Below are positions 10,501 to 19,015 of a DNA stretch of 64,000 nucleotides, in pieces (the stretch's first letter is position 1; each line of letters opens with the position of its first letter). The stretch spans positions 3,720,001-3,784,000 of the forward strand of contig NZ_CP022297.1 in assembly GCF_017310015.1 (NCBI RefSeq), given 5' to 3'. This DNA comes from Marinobacterium iners (lineage in GTDB: Bacteria; Pseudomonadota; Gammaproteobacteria; Pseudomonadales; Balneatricaceae). The position numbers were made by a program, and so were the translations under genes. A model generated the notes under the pieces. The model was given only the letters and a program-made list of their open reading frames with translations, made no database searches and was not told the origin of the DNA.

Positions 10501-10938
10501 TATTTGCTAGCCTGCAACGGTCGCCGCGTTCCCCTCAGGGCAACCGGGGTACAGGGCGAATACGTGGCCGGCATCCGCTATCGTGCCTGGAGCCCGCCCT
10601 CGGCCCTGCACCCAACCATCGGCGTGCATGCCCCACTGGTGTTTGATGTGATTGATAGCTGGAACGGTCACTCCATCGGTGGCTGCACCTATCACGTCAG
10701 CCATCCGGGGGGACGCAGCTACGATACCCAGCCGGTCAACGCCTTCGAGGCCGAGGCACGTCGGGTCAACCGCTTCCACAATTACGGCTATACGCCGGGC
10801 CCGGTTACGCCACCGCCATTTTACGGAGCGCTGCGTGAATTTTTCCCGCATGATGTGGCACCACGCCCCATGGCACCACCGCTGGAGGAACTGCTTGCCG
10901 AGTACCCGCATACTCTCGACCTGAGGCGAAGTTCTTGA
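7558..10938 (+). CDS. Transglutaminase-like/DUF2126 two-domain protein (COG4196), module 1
   Basis: A 1126-aa protein starting at a GTG. Residues 1-290 form a transglutaminase-like fold with an intact papain-like triad: Cys180 in KKGSCRDTSW, His229 in TDLHAWCE and Asp245 in GLDPTSG. Residues from about 300 to the end match DUF2126, a large domain of unknown function with GGEPTFVSIDDM and DGRHGGTGGGNHVTLGG. No signal peptide is visible. Such folds act as peptidases or amidases as well as transamidases, so it may cut or transfer what the ATP-grasp enzyme ligates; that is inference from the family association. Confidence 0.87.
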   Translation: MTIRIAINHVTEYRFDRPVSLSPHQLRLRPAPHSRTHIHGYTLRIEPETHFINWQQDPFGNHIARLVFPEKTTSLKVEVEVIADMTVINPFDFFVEEYAEHYPFSYDKALEKELQPYLEVTENGPLLSKWVKSVSREKTSIINFLVSLNQRLEQEIDYGIRLEPGVQTPEETLTLKKGSCRDTSWLMVQILRQLGLAARFASGYLVQLKQDQEALDGPSGAAQDFTDLHAWCEVFIPGAGWVGLDPTSGLFAGEGHIPLACTPSPESAAPMTGASDTCEVEFSYSNRVTRIHEDPRVTKPYSDDQWAAIDALGQMIDRELEAGDVRLTMGGEPTFVSIDDMDSAQWNIEALGDDKLSLAKDLLLRLRRRFAPNGLLHYGQGKWYPGEEVPRWALGCFWRTDGEPLWHDTELLARVDRDYGHGLEEARRFMHTLCRNLGLPSRYLVEAFEDSLYYLWQEQQLPANVDPKTFDLKDDMERKRLARLLSRGLDTPTGMVLPLGWNYSTQRWRSTPWPLRSEQLILIPGDSPLGFRLPLGSLPTTAEDELYFESDADPFAEKAPLPAYRPFADMTSVAQPNPADNRQMMDVPADQESDSETPKVWTDVLRTALCIEAREGRLHLFLPPISHLVHYVDLINHIEHTAAELKLPVVIEGYEPPRDPRLQKLLVTPDPGVIEVNIHPASSWQELVDNTTALYEEARLARLGTEKFMLDGRHGGTGGGNHVTLGGVTPADSPLLRRPDLLRSLVTYWQHHPSLSYLFSGMFIGPTSQAPRVDEGRDEALYELEIAFQQMPDGLVEQPWLVDRLMRNLLVDITGNTHRSEFCIDKLYAAGSASGRQGILEFRGFEMPPHPQMSLVQTLLLRALVARFWKQPYHKPLVRWGTELHDRFMLPHYVWSDLKDVVRDLQYHGLPFQLEWLAPFEEFRFPHYGRVQIDDMELELRWAIEPWHVLGEEVSSFGTARYVDSSVERLQVRLSGLTEGRYLLACNGRRVPLRATGVQGEYVAGIRYRAWSPPSALHPTIGVHAPLVFDVIDSWNGHSIGGCTYHVSHPGGRSYDTQPVNAFEAEARRVNRFHNYGYTPGPVTPPPFYGALREFFPHDVAPRPMAPPLEELLAEYPHTLDLRRSS

Positions 10939-10962
10939 ACTGTGCAAAAAAACACCTATGAT
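10935..10962 (+). promoter_or_regulatory. Candidate sigma-70 promoter for module 2
   Basis: TTGAAC and TATGAT are separated by 16 bp, with the -35 element overlapping the stop codon of the preceding gene. It lies 34 bases before the GTG of the 849-aa gene, so the second module could be transcribed independently. Read from sequence only. Confidence 0.45.
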
Positions 10963-10995
10963 GCCCGCTGACTCCAAGCCAGAGGCCCCTGTACA

Positions 10996-13545
10996 GTGGC
11001 AACCGACAATTTGACTCCGCCGCCTGAGGCCCTGCTGCAGTATGCACCGCGGGACGGACGCTTTGATGAGGCGTTTGCCGCCGACAGCCGTATCCGGCCT
11101 CACTGGCAATATGTACTGGATGCCCTGAGCCGGCTTGGCATCGCAGGGTTGCAGAACCGTCAGCACAAGGCACAACGCATCCTGCGTGACGATGGTGCCA
11201 ACTACAACATGGTGGGCCAGCCCCAGAAAACCCGTGTCTGGGGGCTGGACCCGGTACCCCTGCTGATCGGCAGCGAAGAGTGGAGCCGTATTGAGGCGGG
11301 GCTGAGCGAGCGGGCCGAGCTGTTCGATCTGATTCTGCGCGATCTGTATGGTCCGCGTGAACTGATCCGCAACCGCATACTGCCGGCGGAGCTGATTCTG
11401 TCTCACAGCGGTTTTTTGCGTGCCTGCCAGGGACTCAACATGCCGGGCGAGCAGCAGCTGATCCTGCATGCGGTGGACATGGTGCGTGGCCCTGATGGCC
11501 AGATGCAGGTCGTTGCCGATCGCACTCAGGCTCCAAGTGGTGCCGGCTACGCGCTGGAAAACCGCACCGTGATGTCACGCATCTTGCCAAGCCTGATCCG
11601 CGACAGTCAGGTGCATCGCCTTGCCCTCTTCTTTCAAGCACTTCGACGCAAGCTGAACAGCCTGGCGCCCAATGGCGGCACTCCCAGAGTCGTCATTCTG
11701 ACCCCCGGGGCCTACAGCGAAACCTATTTCGAGCACACTTACCTGGCCAACTATCTGGGGTATTCGCTGGTACAGGGAGGCGACCTGACCGTACGTGATG
11801 GCTTCGTGTGGATGAAGTCCCTGGATGGTCTGCACCGCGTAGACGTCATCCTGCGTCGCGTGGATGATATTTGGTGCGATCCGGTCGAGCTGCGCGGCGA
11901 CTCCCATCTCGGCGTGCCCGGGCTGCTGGAGGCTGTTCGTGCCGGCAATGTGGTGGTTGCAAATCCGCTGGGTTCGGGCATTCTGGAAAATCCGGCCCTG
12001 CTCAAGTACATGCCACGCATCAGTGAATTTTTCCTCGGTCATCCACTCACCCTGCCCAGTGCCCGCACCTGGTGGCTGGGTGATCCAGCCGACCGTGAGT
12101 ATGTTCTGACCCACCTGCCGGAATTGATCATCAAACCCACCAGCCGCCGCCCCGGACAGCAAAGCGTGTATGGAGCACAGCTGGATGAAAAGGGACTGGC
12201 ACACTGGTATCGTGAACTGACCCGCAACCCCGCTCAATGGGTCGCACAGGAAGCCAATCTTCCATCGACATCACCCACTCTTCAAAGAGGTGGGCTGCGC
12301 CCCAGCCCAACGGTACTGCGCGGCTTTGCCGTAGCCGACGAAGGTTCCTACACCGTGATGTCCGGTGGTCTGACGCGAGTGGCCAGCTCTGACCGGCAGA
12401 TGGTGGTCAGCAATCAGCTCGGTGCCACCAGCAAGGACACCTGGGTACTGGCGTCTGAGCCTCAGCGCCTGACCACGCTGCGAGAGCAACAAACCTCTCT
12501 GCTCAGCGGCGAACAGAGCAGCGATCTGCCCAGCCGTGTGGTTGAAAACCTGTTCTGGATGGGACGCTACTCAGAACGCGCCGAGTCAGCCACGCGGCTG
12601 CTGCGTACCACCTTCATGCAACTGAACAGCGCCAGCACTCTGCCGGACAGCGTGCGACACCAGCTGTTGCAAAGCGTGACCGAAGTCACGGGCACACAGC
12701 CTGGTTTCAGCCCACAGGACCCACAGACCTTCGATGACCCTGAAACCGAGCTGCTCAACGTCATTCTCGACAGCGGCCGCTTCGGCAGCGTCTGCAGCAA
12801 CGTACAGGCCATGCTCAGCTGTACAGAAGAGGCCCGCGAGATGCTGTCCGGTGATACCCACCGGGTCCTGAGCGACTTGAGGGACACCCTCAATGATCTG
12901 CCAGCTCAGCTACAACCGGACAGTCTGGCAGCCCCTGAAGAAGCGTTGGACCCGCTGATTACCAGCCTGCTCGCTCTCTCAGGCCTGAGTCAGGAAAGCA
13001 TGATTCGCGGCTTTGGCTGGCGCTTCCTCGAAATGGGCCGACGCCTGGAGCGTACCCTGCAGACCACCCTGCTGCTGCGCGCCCTGCTGGTGCCGGTACT
13101 GGACGACGATGCCGAAGAACAGCTGCTTGAAGCCGCCCTCATGTGCGGCGAAGTGCTGGTCACCTACCGTCGCCGCTACCGCAGTCAGCCCGAGCTGCGC
13201 AACGCCCTGGTGCTTCTCCTGCTCGATCGAAGCAACCCGCGCTCGCTGCAGTATCAGCTGGACCAGCTGACTCAGCATCTTTACGAATTGCAGGGTGGCG
13301 CCTCAACGTCTCTGCTGAGCGAAGAGCGCCGCACATTGCTGGAGGCCCGTACCCTGCTGCAACTGTCCCGTGCCGAGCAACTGGCCGAGCTGGATGATCA
13401 GGGACAGCGCCAGGCACTGGATACACTGCTCAGCCAGCTGTTTGAGCGCCTGACGGCAACCGCCACCCTGATTGCCGGCCATTACTTTGAGCATCAGCGC
13501 AATCCGCAGCAGCTGGTAAATACCCGATGGGGTGACGAGGAATGA
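10996..13545 (+). CDS. Fused permuted ATP-grasp + alpha-E protein, module 2
   Basis: An 849-aa GTG-started protein joining the two families encoded separately at 5152 and 6610. Residues 1-490 are the permuted ATP-grasp part (VVADRTQAPSGAGYALENRT, VVILTPGAYSETYFEHTYLA, NQLGATSKDTWVLA). Residues 510-840 are the alpha-E part (RVVENLFWMGRYSERAESAT, FGWRFLEMGRRLERTLQTTL). The ATP-grasp segment diverges from the module 1 copy, for example KPTSRRPGQQSVYG replaces the usual glycine-rich KPANESGGYG. It overlaps the next gene by 4 bases. The fusion implies that the separate proteins physically interact. Confidence 0.88.
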   Translation: MATDNLTPPPEALLQYAPRDGRFDEAFAADSRIRPHWQYVLDALSRLGIAGLQNRQHKAQRILRDDGANYNMVGQPQKTRVWGLDPVPLLIGSEEWSRIEAGLSERAELFDLILRDLYGPRELIRNRILPAELILSHSGFLRACQGLNMPGEQQLILHAVDMVRGPDGQMQVVADRTQAPSGAGYALENRTVMSRILPSLIRDSQVHRLALFFQALRRKLNSLAPNGGTPRVVILTPGAYSETYFEHTYLANYLGYSLVQGGDLTVRDGFVWMKSLDGLHRVDVILRRVDDIWCDPVELRGDSHLGVPGLLEAVRAGNVVVANPLGSGILENPALLKYMPRISEFFLGHPLTLPSARTWWLGDPADREYVLTHLPELIIKPTSRRPGQQSVYGAQLDEKGLAHWYRELTRNPAQWVAQEANLPSTSPTLQRGGLRPSPTVLRGFAVADEGSYTVMSGGLTRVASSDRQMVVSNQLGATSKDTWVLASEPQRLTTLREQQTSLLSGEQSSDLPSRVVENLFWMGRYSERAESATRLLRTTFMQLNSASTLPDSVRHQLLQSVTEVTGTQPGFSPQDPQTFDDPETELLNVILDSGRFGSVCSNVQAMLSCTEEAREMLSGDTHRVLSDLRDTLNDLPAQLQPDSLAAPEEALDPLITSLLALSGLSQESMIRGFGWRFLEMGRRLERTLQTTLLLRALLVPVLDDDAEEQLLEAALMCGEVLVTYRRRYRSQPELRNALVLLLLDRSNPRSLQYQLDQLTQHLYELQGGASTSLLSEERRTLLEARTLLQLSRAEQLAELDDQGQRQALDTLLSQLFERLTATATLIAGHYFEHQRNPQQLVNTRWGDEE

Positions 13546-14426
13546 TCTACCGTATCCGCCACATCACGCGCTATACCTATGAGCAGCCGGTCAGCCAATG
13601 TTTCAACAAGGCGCACCTGCTGCCGCGCAATACGCCCTCCCAGCGCTGTCTGGACAGCCGTATTGAAGTGACGCCCAAGACAGGCTGGCTGCGCGAACAC
13701 CTGGACTATTTTGGCAATCGCTACTGCTATTTCATGCTGCAGGAACCGCACAAGCTGCTCGAAATCGACATCACCAGCCGCATCGACGTAAATCCGGGAC
13801 AGCCCGAAAGCGCGCTGGACCTGGGTTGCAGCATCAGCGAGGCCCGTGCCCGCATCGACCTGGCCGCTGACGAAGAGACCCTGCTGGCGCGAGAATTCCT
13901 GCTGGATTCGCCCATGATCCGCGCCAGCAAACAACTGCGTGAGTATGCAGCACCGAGCTTTTCCACCGAACGCACCCTGCTCTCGGCCGTTCGCGAGCTG
14001 ACCCAGCGCATCTACGAGGACTTCACCTACGACCCGGAGTTTTCCACAATCGCCACGCCACTGCATGATGTGCTGAGACACAAACGCGGCGTCTGCCAGG
14101 ACTTCGCACATCTGGCGATCGGTTGCCTGCGCGCGCTGGGCTTCCCGGCCCGCTATGTCAGCGGCTACCTGGAAACACTGCCGCCGCCCGGTCAGGAAAA
14201 GCTGGTGGGGGCCGATGCCTCTCATGCATGGTTTGCCGTGTATTCACCGGGTGATGGCTGGTTCGAGTTTGACCCCACCAATAACAACATGCCCGCCGGC
14301 CAGCATATCGTGACCGCCTGGGGTCGCGACTATGCGGATGTTACGCCGCTGCGCGGCATCATATTTGACGGTGGCGGCGAACAGACGCTGGAGGTTTCAG
14401 TGGATGTTGCTCGGCTGCAGGGCTGA
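13542..14426 (+). CDS. Transglutaminase-like protein (COG1305), module 2
   Basis: A 294-aa protein with a bacterial transglutaminase N-terminal region (IYRIRHITRYTYEQPVSQC) followed by the catalytic core. The triad is complete: Cys185 in RGVCQDFAHLA, His228 in ASHAWFAVY and Asp244 in FEFDPTNN. No signal peptide is seen, so it is probably cytoplasmic. Its ATG overlaps the stop of the fused ATP-grasp/alpha-E gene, and the next gene is convergent 15 bases away, so this ends the operon. Confidence 0.88.
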   Translation: MIYRIRHITRYTYEQPVSQCFNKAHLLPRNTPSQRCLDSRIEVTPKTGWLREHLDYFGNRYCYFMLQEPHKLLEIDITSRIDVNPGQPESALDLGCSISEARARIDLAADEETLLAREFLLDSPMIRASKQLREYAAPSFSTERTLLSAVRELTQRIYEDFTYDPEFSTIATPLHDVLRHKRGVCQDFAHLAIGCLRALGFPARYVSGYLETLPPPGQEKLVGADASHAWFAVYSPGDGWFEFDPTNNNMPAGQHIVTAWGRDYADVTPLRGIIFDGGGEQTLEVSVDVARLQG

Positions 14427-14441
14427 TCACCCGTCAACCCT

Positions 14442-15098
14442 TTACCGAGGCAGGGCGGGCTTCTCATAAGCCTGATCCTGCCGTTGATCCTGCTGAAATC
14501 CGGCCCAGCCAGCCGCTACTGGCACAACCCCGGCCCAGACCGGCCAGTCCATATCCGCCTCATCATCAGCAACGCCTGCGGCACGAACCTTCATTGACGC
14601 CTCATCCAGCCTGATCCGGAGCACCCCGGTTGCCTGCACTTCGCTGTCTGTTACCGGCCGAAGCTGCGGCCAGCGCCCTGGGCTGATCTTGTTGATGAAA
14701 CGCTCAAAGTGATGCCGCTTCTCAGCCGGGTCCGTCACCGCTTCCGGCACACCATATACCATCACCGAACGATAGTTCACTGAGTGGTGAAACGCTGAAC
14801 GCGCCAACACCAGCCCATCCAGAGTTGCCAGCGTAACGCAAACTTTCTGTGCCTCGGTTTCACAGCCATGGATATTGGCTGCTCGGCTGTGGCCATGCCA
14901 ATACAGGTAGTCACCCTCACGCCAGTGACAGGTCGGAATGACACGCACCTGTCCGTCAAGCTGAAACCCCACGAAGCACAACAGCGACTGATCAATGAAA
15001 TCCAACATGTTTTGCCGGTCACTGACCGCCCGTTTGGCTCCGCGTTTGATACGTGTCAGCTCTGTCGCCGAAAGCGTTCCCGTTGAAGTGTGTGACAT
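14442..15098 (-). CDS. Pyridoxamine 5'-phosphate oxidase-like flavoprotein
   Basis: A 218-aa FMN-binding split-barrel protein. Motifs include DQSLLCFVGFQLDGQVRVIP, YLYWHGHSRAANI and SAFHHSVNYRSVMVYG. An upstream ATG at 15170 is open, but the ATG at 15098 has AGGAGT seven bases before it and matches the family N-terminus. It is divergent from a MocR-type regulator, an arrangement common for vitamin B6-responsive pairs. True PdxH activity is uncertain because the family includes heme and flavin binders of unknown role. Confidence 0.78.
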   Translation of the reverse strand: MSHTSTGTLSATELTRIKRGAKRAVSDRQNMLDFIDQSLLCFVGFQLDGQVRVIPTCHWREGDYLYWHGHSRAANIHGCETEAQKVCVTLATLDGLVLARSAFHHSVNYRSVMVYGVPEAVTDPAEKRHHFERFINKISPGRWPQLRPVTDSEVQATGVLRIRLDEASMKVRAAGVADDEADMDWPVWAGVVPVAAGWAGFQQDQRQDQAYEKPALPR

Positions 15099-15217
15099 CG
15101 CATGACTCCTGTGTCCAAGGCAGATCCGAAGACCTGCCAAAAATGGTTTGAAGACACACTCTAGCGGCATCAGGTATTCTTAAAAATATCCAGTTCTTGA
15201 TTATTTATACATACCAG

Positions 15218-16714
15218 ATGAGTACTTCGGGCAATACTCGCAGCGGCCATATCCCATTCTCGCTGGAGCCAGGCGAGGGACCGTTCTACCGGCAGTTGAT
15301 GGAGCAAATTCAACAGGCCATCAACCAGGGTCTTCTGCAGCCAGGTGACCGGTTGCCTGGCAGTCGTGCCATGGCACACATGTTGGGTGTTTCCCGCAGC
15401 ACCCTGGTCAGCACCTACGAACGGTTGATTGCCGAGGGCATACTGATCAGTCGCCCCAAAAGTGGTGTGTTCGTGGCAGACCAGCCACAAACCGCCATTG
15501 CGTTACCGCGATCTGTAGTAACTCAGCCGTCAGAACTGTTGCTGGCATTCGATTCCGGTGCTGACCCAAGTGTGTTTCCCCACAAAAGTTGGCAAAAAAG
15601 CCTGCGTGCCAGTTGGCGCAAGCCCGACCCTCGTATACTCGAGGATGCTTACCCCTTTGGATATCCCGGGCTGCAACAGGCGATTGCCGATTACCTGTAT
15701 CAGCTACGCGTGCTGCAATGCAGCCCCGAGCAGGTTCTGATAACAGCCGGCAACCGTGATTCACTGACATTACTGCGTCATGCCTTCAGATTGATCAGCC
15801 CTGCCAGCCAATGGCTGACCGAAAACCCATCCTACCCCCCCATCCGCCGCCTACTGGCAAACTGGGCGACCAACGATCAGGTTCGTTTCTTGTTACCGCT
15901 GGACGCTGAAGGCTGCATGCTGCCATCGCTTGATGCTCAGGCGTCACCACCCATAGTGGTACTGACCCCCAACCGTCAGTACCCTTCGGGCATTGCTCTT
16001 GGATCGCAGCGGCGCCAGCAGTGGCTGCAACGTTTACAAGAGCAGTCTATCTGGGTGGTCGAAGATGACTATGACAATGATTTTTGCTTTCAAGGCCGCA
16101 CCGGCGTACCGCTTATGCAGGCTGACCGCTCGGAACGTGTGTTTTTTGTCGGCAGCCTGTCCAAAGTGCTGTTTCGAGGGCTCAGGCTGGGATTCATAGT
16201 TGCCCCTCGTACTCATATGCCTGCATTAAGGCAGAGCCGCATACAACTTGGCGGGGCTGCTGCATTGCCGATGCAGCCGGTTGTGACCGATTTCATGAAC
16301 AGCGGTGAGTTTGGCCGTCATATCAATCGCATGCGTCGTCATTATCGACATAAACGAGATCACCTGCTGACTCTGTTGGAACAGTACCTCTCTTGCTGGT
16401 TTGAATGGCAGGTACCGCAGGGTGGCATGCATTTGATTATTCGCTTCACCTCAGAGACAACAACCCGATTACATGCACTGCTGGGCGATGGCCCCCTCGA
16501 TCAGCAGTTGGCCACACAACTCCGACAGGATGGCATCAAACTGGAGCCCCTTTCCACATACTATGCAGCCTGGGAAGAGCAGCTGCTTCAGCAACCGGAT
16601 GACGCATTGATACCAACGGCAGGCTTTATTCTAGGCTACACCCGCCCTGATGAAGACAACATGCGAACTCTGTTGCACACTCTGGCTACCCGACTGAGCG
16701 CACTACTGGATTAA
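15218..16714 (+). CDS. MocR/PdxR-type regulator (GntR HTH + aminotransferase fold)
   Basis: A 498-aa fusion of a GntR winged helix (about residues 20-85; PGDRLPGSRAMAHMLGVSR) to a class I aminotransferase-like domain (about 120-490). The domain keeps the PLP-binding lysine, Lys316 in GSLSKVLFRG. Such proteins sense PLP or amino-acid adducts and control neighbouring genes. The frame opens at a TTG at 15197, but the ATG at 15218 is the likelier start. It is divergent from the PNPOx-like gene, its probable target. A partial dyad GGTAT..ATATCC near 15172-15190 might be an operator. Confidence 0.85.
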   Translation: MSTSGNTRSGHIPFSLEPGEGPFYRQLMEQIQQAINQGLLQPGDRLPGSRAMAHMLGVSRSTLVSTYERLIAEGILISRPKSGVFVADQPQTAIALPRSVVTQPSELLLAFDSGADPSVFPHKSWQKSLRASWRKPDPRILEDAYPFGYPGLQQAIADYLYQLRVLQCSPEQVLITAGNRDSLTLLRHAFRLISPASQWLTENPSYPPIRRLLANWATNDQVRFLLPLDAEGCMLPSLDAQASPPIVVLTPNRQYPSGIALGSQRRQQWLQRLQEQSIWVVEDDYDNDFCFQGRTGVPLMQADRSERVFFVGSLSKVLFRGLRLGFIVAPRTHMPALRQSRIQLGGAAALPMQPVVTDFMNSGEFGRHINRMRRHYRHKRDHLLTLLEQYLSCWFEWQVPQGGMHLIIRFTSETTTRLHALLGDGPLDQQLATQLRQDGIKLEPLSTYYAAWEEQLLQQPDDALIPTAGFILGYTRPDEDNMRTLLHTLATRLSALLD

Positions 16715-17021
16715 TACGCCCGAACTGGCTAAGGTGGGTGGAAAGTAACCATGGCTGCAAGGCATGCTCAACGGTTCAATGCATAAACATCAATGGCGAC
16801 TCTCGATCGGCCAACACTGGTCGCGCAGTATTCGTGGCATCGCCATCCCGCCTCCCCGCGTCAATGGACAGATCTGATCTGGCCACGCTTGCTCACATCT
16901 CCACTTTTTACGGCTAAGGCATCGGCTCGGCATCATATGCCGACTGCTCTTGGCCCCTGTGTGGCTGGCCAGATCACTCACCAAAGGTTTCATTTTTCAC
17001 CTGACATGAGTTGTCTGCCTT
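16715..17021. other. Non-coding gap upstream of the ThDP enzyme
   Basis: About 307 bases with no convincing gene; short open frames here lack ribosome-binding sites and family features. It presumably contains the promoter of the gene at 17022, but no clear promoter or operator was recognised. Confidence 0.4.
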
Positions 17022-18725
17022 ATGAACGCTGCAATCAAGAACACCCGGCGAACCATGACCGCCGGCGAAGCCATGATCGAATCCGCCATGGCCAATGGCG
17101 TCGACACCCTATTCGGTATACCCGGTGCCCAGATCTACCCGCTGTTTGACGGTATCCACAAACAGGGGCTGAATTTGATCGTGCCGCGCCACGAACAGAG
17201 CGCCGCCTACATGGCCATGGGCTATGCCAAATCCACCGGCAAAACCGGCACCTTCGCCGTGGTGCCCGGCCCTGGTATTCTCAACACCACTGCCGCTCTG
17301 TGTACCGCCATGGGCAACTGCAGCCCGGTGGTGGGTTTGACCGGTCAGGTGCCATCGTCTTTCCTGGGTCGGGGCCGAGGCCACCTGCATGAACTCAAGG
17401 ATCAGGCCGGCACGCTGAAATCGATCATCAAAGACGCCTTCAGCATCCAACAAGCGAAAGACACGGCTGCGGTAATGAATCAGGCCTACCAGACCGCTCG
17501 CAGCGGTCGGCCGGGACCGGTTACCGTTGAGATGTGTTGGGATACCATGGCCACCGAGTCCGAATTTGAATCGCTGACACTGTCCCCAGTCGACGACGCG
17601 CTGCCCGAAATCAATCCGGATGCCCTCAAATCCGCCACCGAGATGATTGCCGGTGCCCGCAGGCCGATGATCATGTGTGGCGCCGGTGCGCTGCATGCCT
17701 CCGAGGAAGTAACTGCCTTGGCCGAACTGCTCAATGCACCGGTCACGGCTTTTCGCAGTGGTCGCGGCGTAGTCGCTGAAGACCATCCTCTGGGCCTGTC
17801 AGCAGTGGCCGCACGCCAGCTCTGGGATGACTGCGACCTGCTGATCGGCATCGGCTCCCGTCTGGAGATGCCCTACCTGCGCTGGGGCAACTACATGACC
17901 TACGAGCGCAAGCCAAGCAGTGGCCCCAAGCTGATCCGTATCGATATCGATCCTGAGCAGATGAACATCTTCGAGCCGGACATCGGCATTGTGGGGGACT
18001 CGGCGCAGGCGTGCCGAATTCTGCACGACCTGTTGCTGGATAAGGTGTCACCCGATGAAAATCGTCTGGACGAGATTGCCCGGGCCAAGGTGATGGCCCG
18101 GGACGCGCTGCAAGGCGTACAACCGCAGATGGCTTATCTCGATGTGATCCGGCAGGTGCTGCCACGCGACGGTTTTTACGTGCCTGAACTGTCACAGATG
18201 GGCTTCACCAGCTGGGTCGGCGGCTTGCCGGTACTCAAGCCACGCACCTACGTTGAAGGCGGCTATCAAGGGACCTTGGGCTACGGCTTCCCTACCGCGC
18301 TGGGGGTGAAAGTGGCCAACCCGGACAAGGCCGTGGTCTCCGTCAGCGGTGATGGCGGTTTCATGTTCGGCGTGCAGGAACTGATGACCGCCGCCGAGTT
18401 CAATATCGGACTGGTCAGCATCGTGGTTAACAATCGCTCCTACGGCAATGTGCGCCGCGATCAGCAAATGGGGTTTGGCAGCCGCTTCAGCGGCTCCGAG
18501 TTGAAGACACCGGACTTCGTCAAGTTGGCGGATAGTTTCGGGGGGCGTGGCTACCGTGTCGACAGCCCTCAGGCGCTCAAGCTCGTGCTGGAAAAGTGCA
18601 TCGAACTGAACCAGCCCTGCCTGATCGAGATCCAGTCCGAACGCGGCCTTGAGAGTTCACCCTGGCCGTTTATTCATCCGCAGGGACCGCTGGAATCGGC
18701 ACAGGTGCCGTATGATAACGCCTAA
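17022..18725 (+). CDS. Thiamine diphosphate-dependent enzyme (acetolactate synthase-like)
   Basis: A 567-aa enzyme with the three-domain layout of the acetohydroxyacid synthase/carboligase/decarboxylase family. It has the cofactor-activating glutamate in VPRHEQSAAYMAMGYAK and the ThDP/Mg motif starting GDGGFMFGVQELMTAAEF and ending VVNNRSYGN. No regulatory small subunit (ilvH/ilvN) is adjacent, so it is unlikely to be the main branched-chain enzyme. It could be an oxalyl-CoA-, benzoylformate- or sulfopyruvate-type decarboxylase or a carboligase. It stands alone as a transcription unit. Confidence 0.8.
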   Translation: MNAAIKNTRRTMTAGEAMIESAMANGVDTLFGIPGAQIYPLFDGIHKQGLNLIVPRHEQSAAYMAMGYAKSTGKTGTFAVVPGPGILNTTAALCTAMGNCSPVVGLTGQVPSSFLGRGRGHLHELKDQAGTLKSIIKDAFSIQQAKDTAAVMNQAYQTARSGRPGPVTVEMCWDTMATESEFESLTLSPVDDALPEINPDALKSATEMIAGARRPMIMCGAGALHASEEVTALAELLNAPVTAFRSGRGVVAEDHPLGLSAVAARQLWDDCDLLIGIGSRLEMPYLRWGNYMTYERKPSSGPKLIRIDIDPEQMNIFEPDIGIVGDSAQACRILHDLLLDKVSPDENRLDEIARAKVMARDALQGVQPQMAYLDVIRQVLPRDGFYVPELSQMGFTSWVGGLPVLKPRTYVEGGYQGTLGYGFPTALGVKVANPDKAVVSVSGDGGFMFGVQELMTAAEFNIGLVSIVVNNRSYGNVRRDQQMGFGSRFSGSELKTPDFVKLADSFGGRGYRVDSPQALKLVLEKCIELNQPCLIEIQSERGLESSPWPFIHPQGPLESAQVPYDNA

Positions 18726-18778
18726 CATTATGAAAAGCTGAAGCGTATCAACTGATTACCCCCTCTTTCACTCCAAAT

Positions 18779-18799
18779 GGGCCGGTATCGACCCGGCCC
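18779..18799. terminator. Hairpin after the ThDP enzyme gene
   Basis: Perfect 7-bp stem GGGCCGG/CCGGCCC with a 7-base loop, 54 bases after the stop at 18725. There is no strong T-run, so it is a probable but not certain terminator. Confidence 0.45.
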
Positions 18800-18880
18800 T
18801 GTCCACCGCCATATCACCATTGATATTTCCGCGTTCGGCTAATTTTCAGCCTTGATGTTAAAATATGGATATATCTATAT

Positions 18881-18899
18881 GATAATAATTTGTATTTGA
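18881..18899. promoter_or_regulatory. Candidate Fur box upstream of the siderophore receptor
   Basis: GATAATAATTTGTATTTG resembles the Fur hexamer array (GATAAT-like units in tandem) in an AT-rich patch about 120 bases before the receptor gene. The third unit is imperfect. Iron control is expected for this locus. Confidence 0.4.
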
Positions 18900-19015
18900 A
18901 TTTAGCTTTAAGGCCATTATCATGACCTCTGAATCGTTTCTGTCTCCCTCTGGAAACCAAAGCGCTCAGAACTATCGTTCTTAAATTCGACACCAGCAAG
19001 ACAACAGGCATAACA

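Noticed and set aside
18921..18983. 20-codon frame ATG..TAA upstream of the siderophore receptor
   Set aside because: Considered as a leader peptide, but there is no obvious regulatory run of codons or attenuator hairpin.
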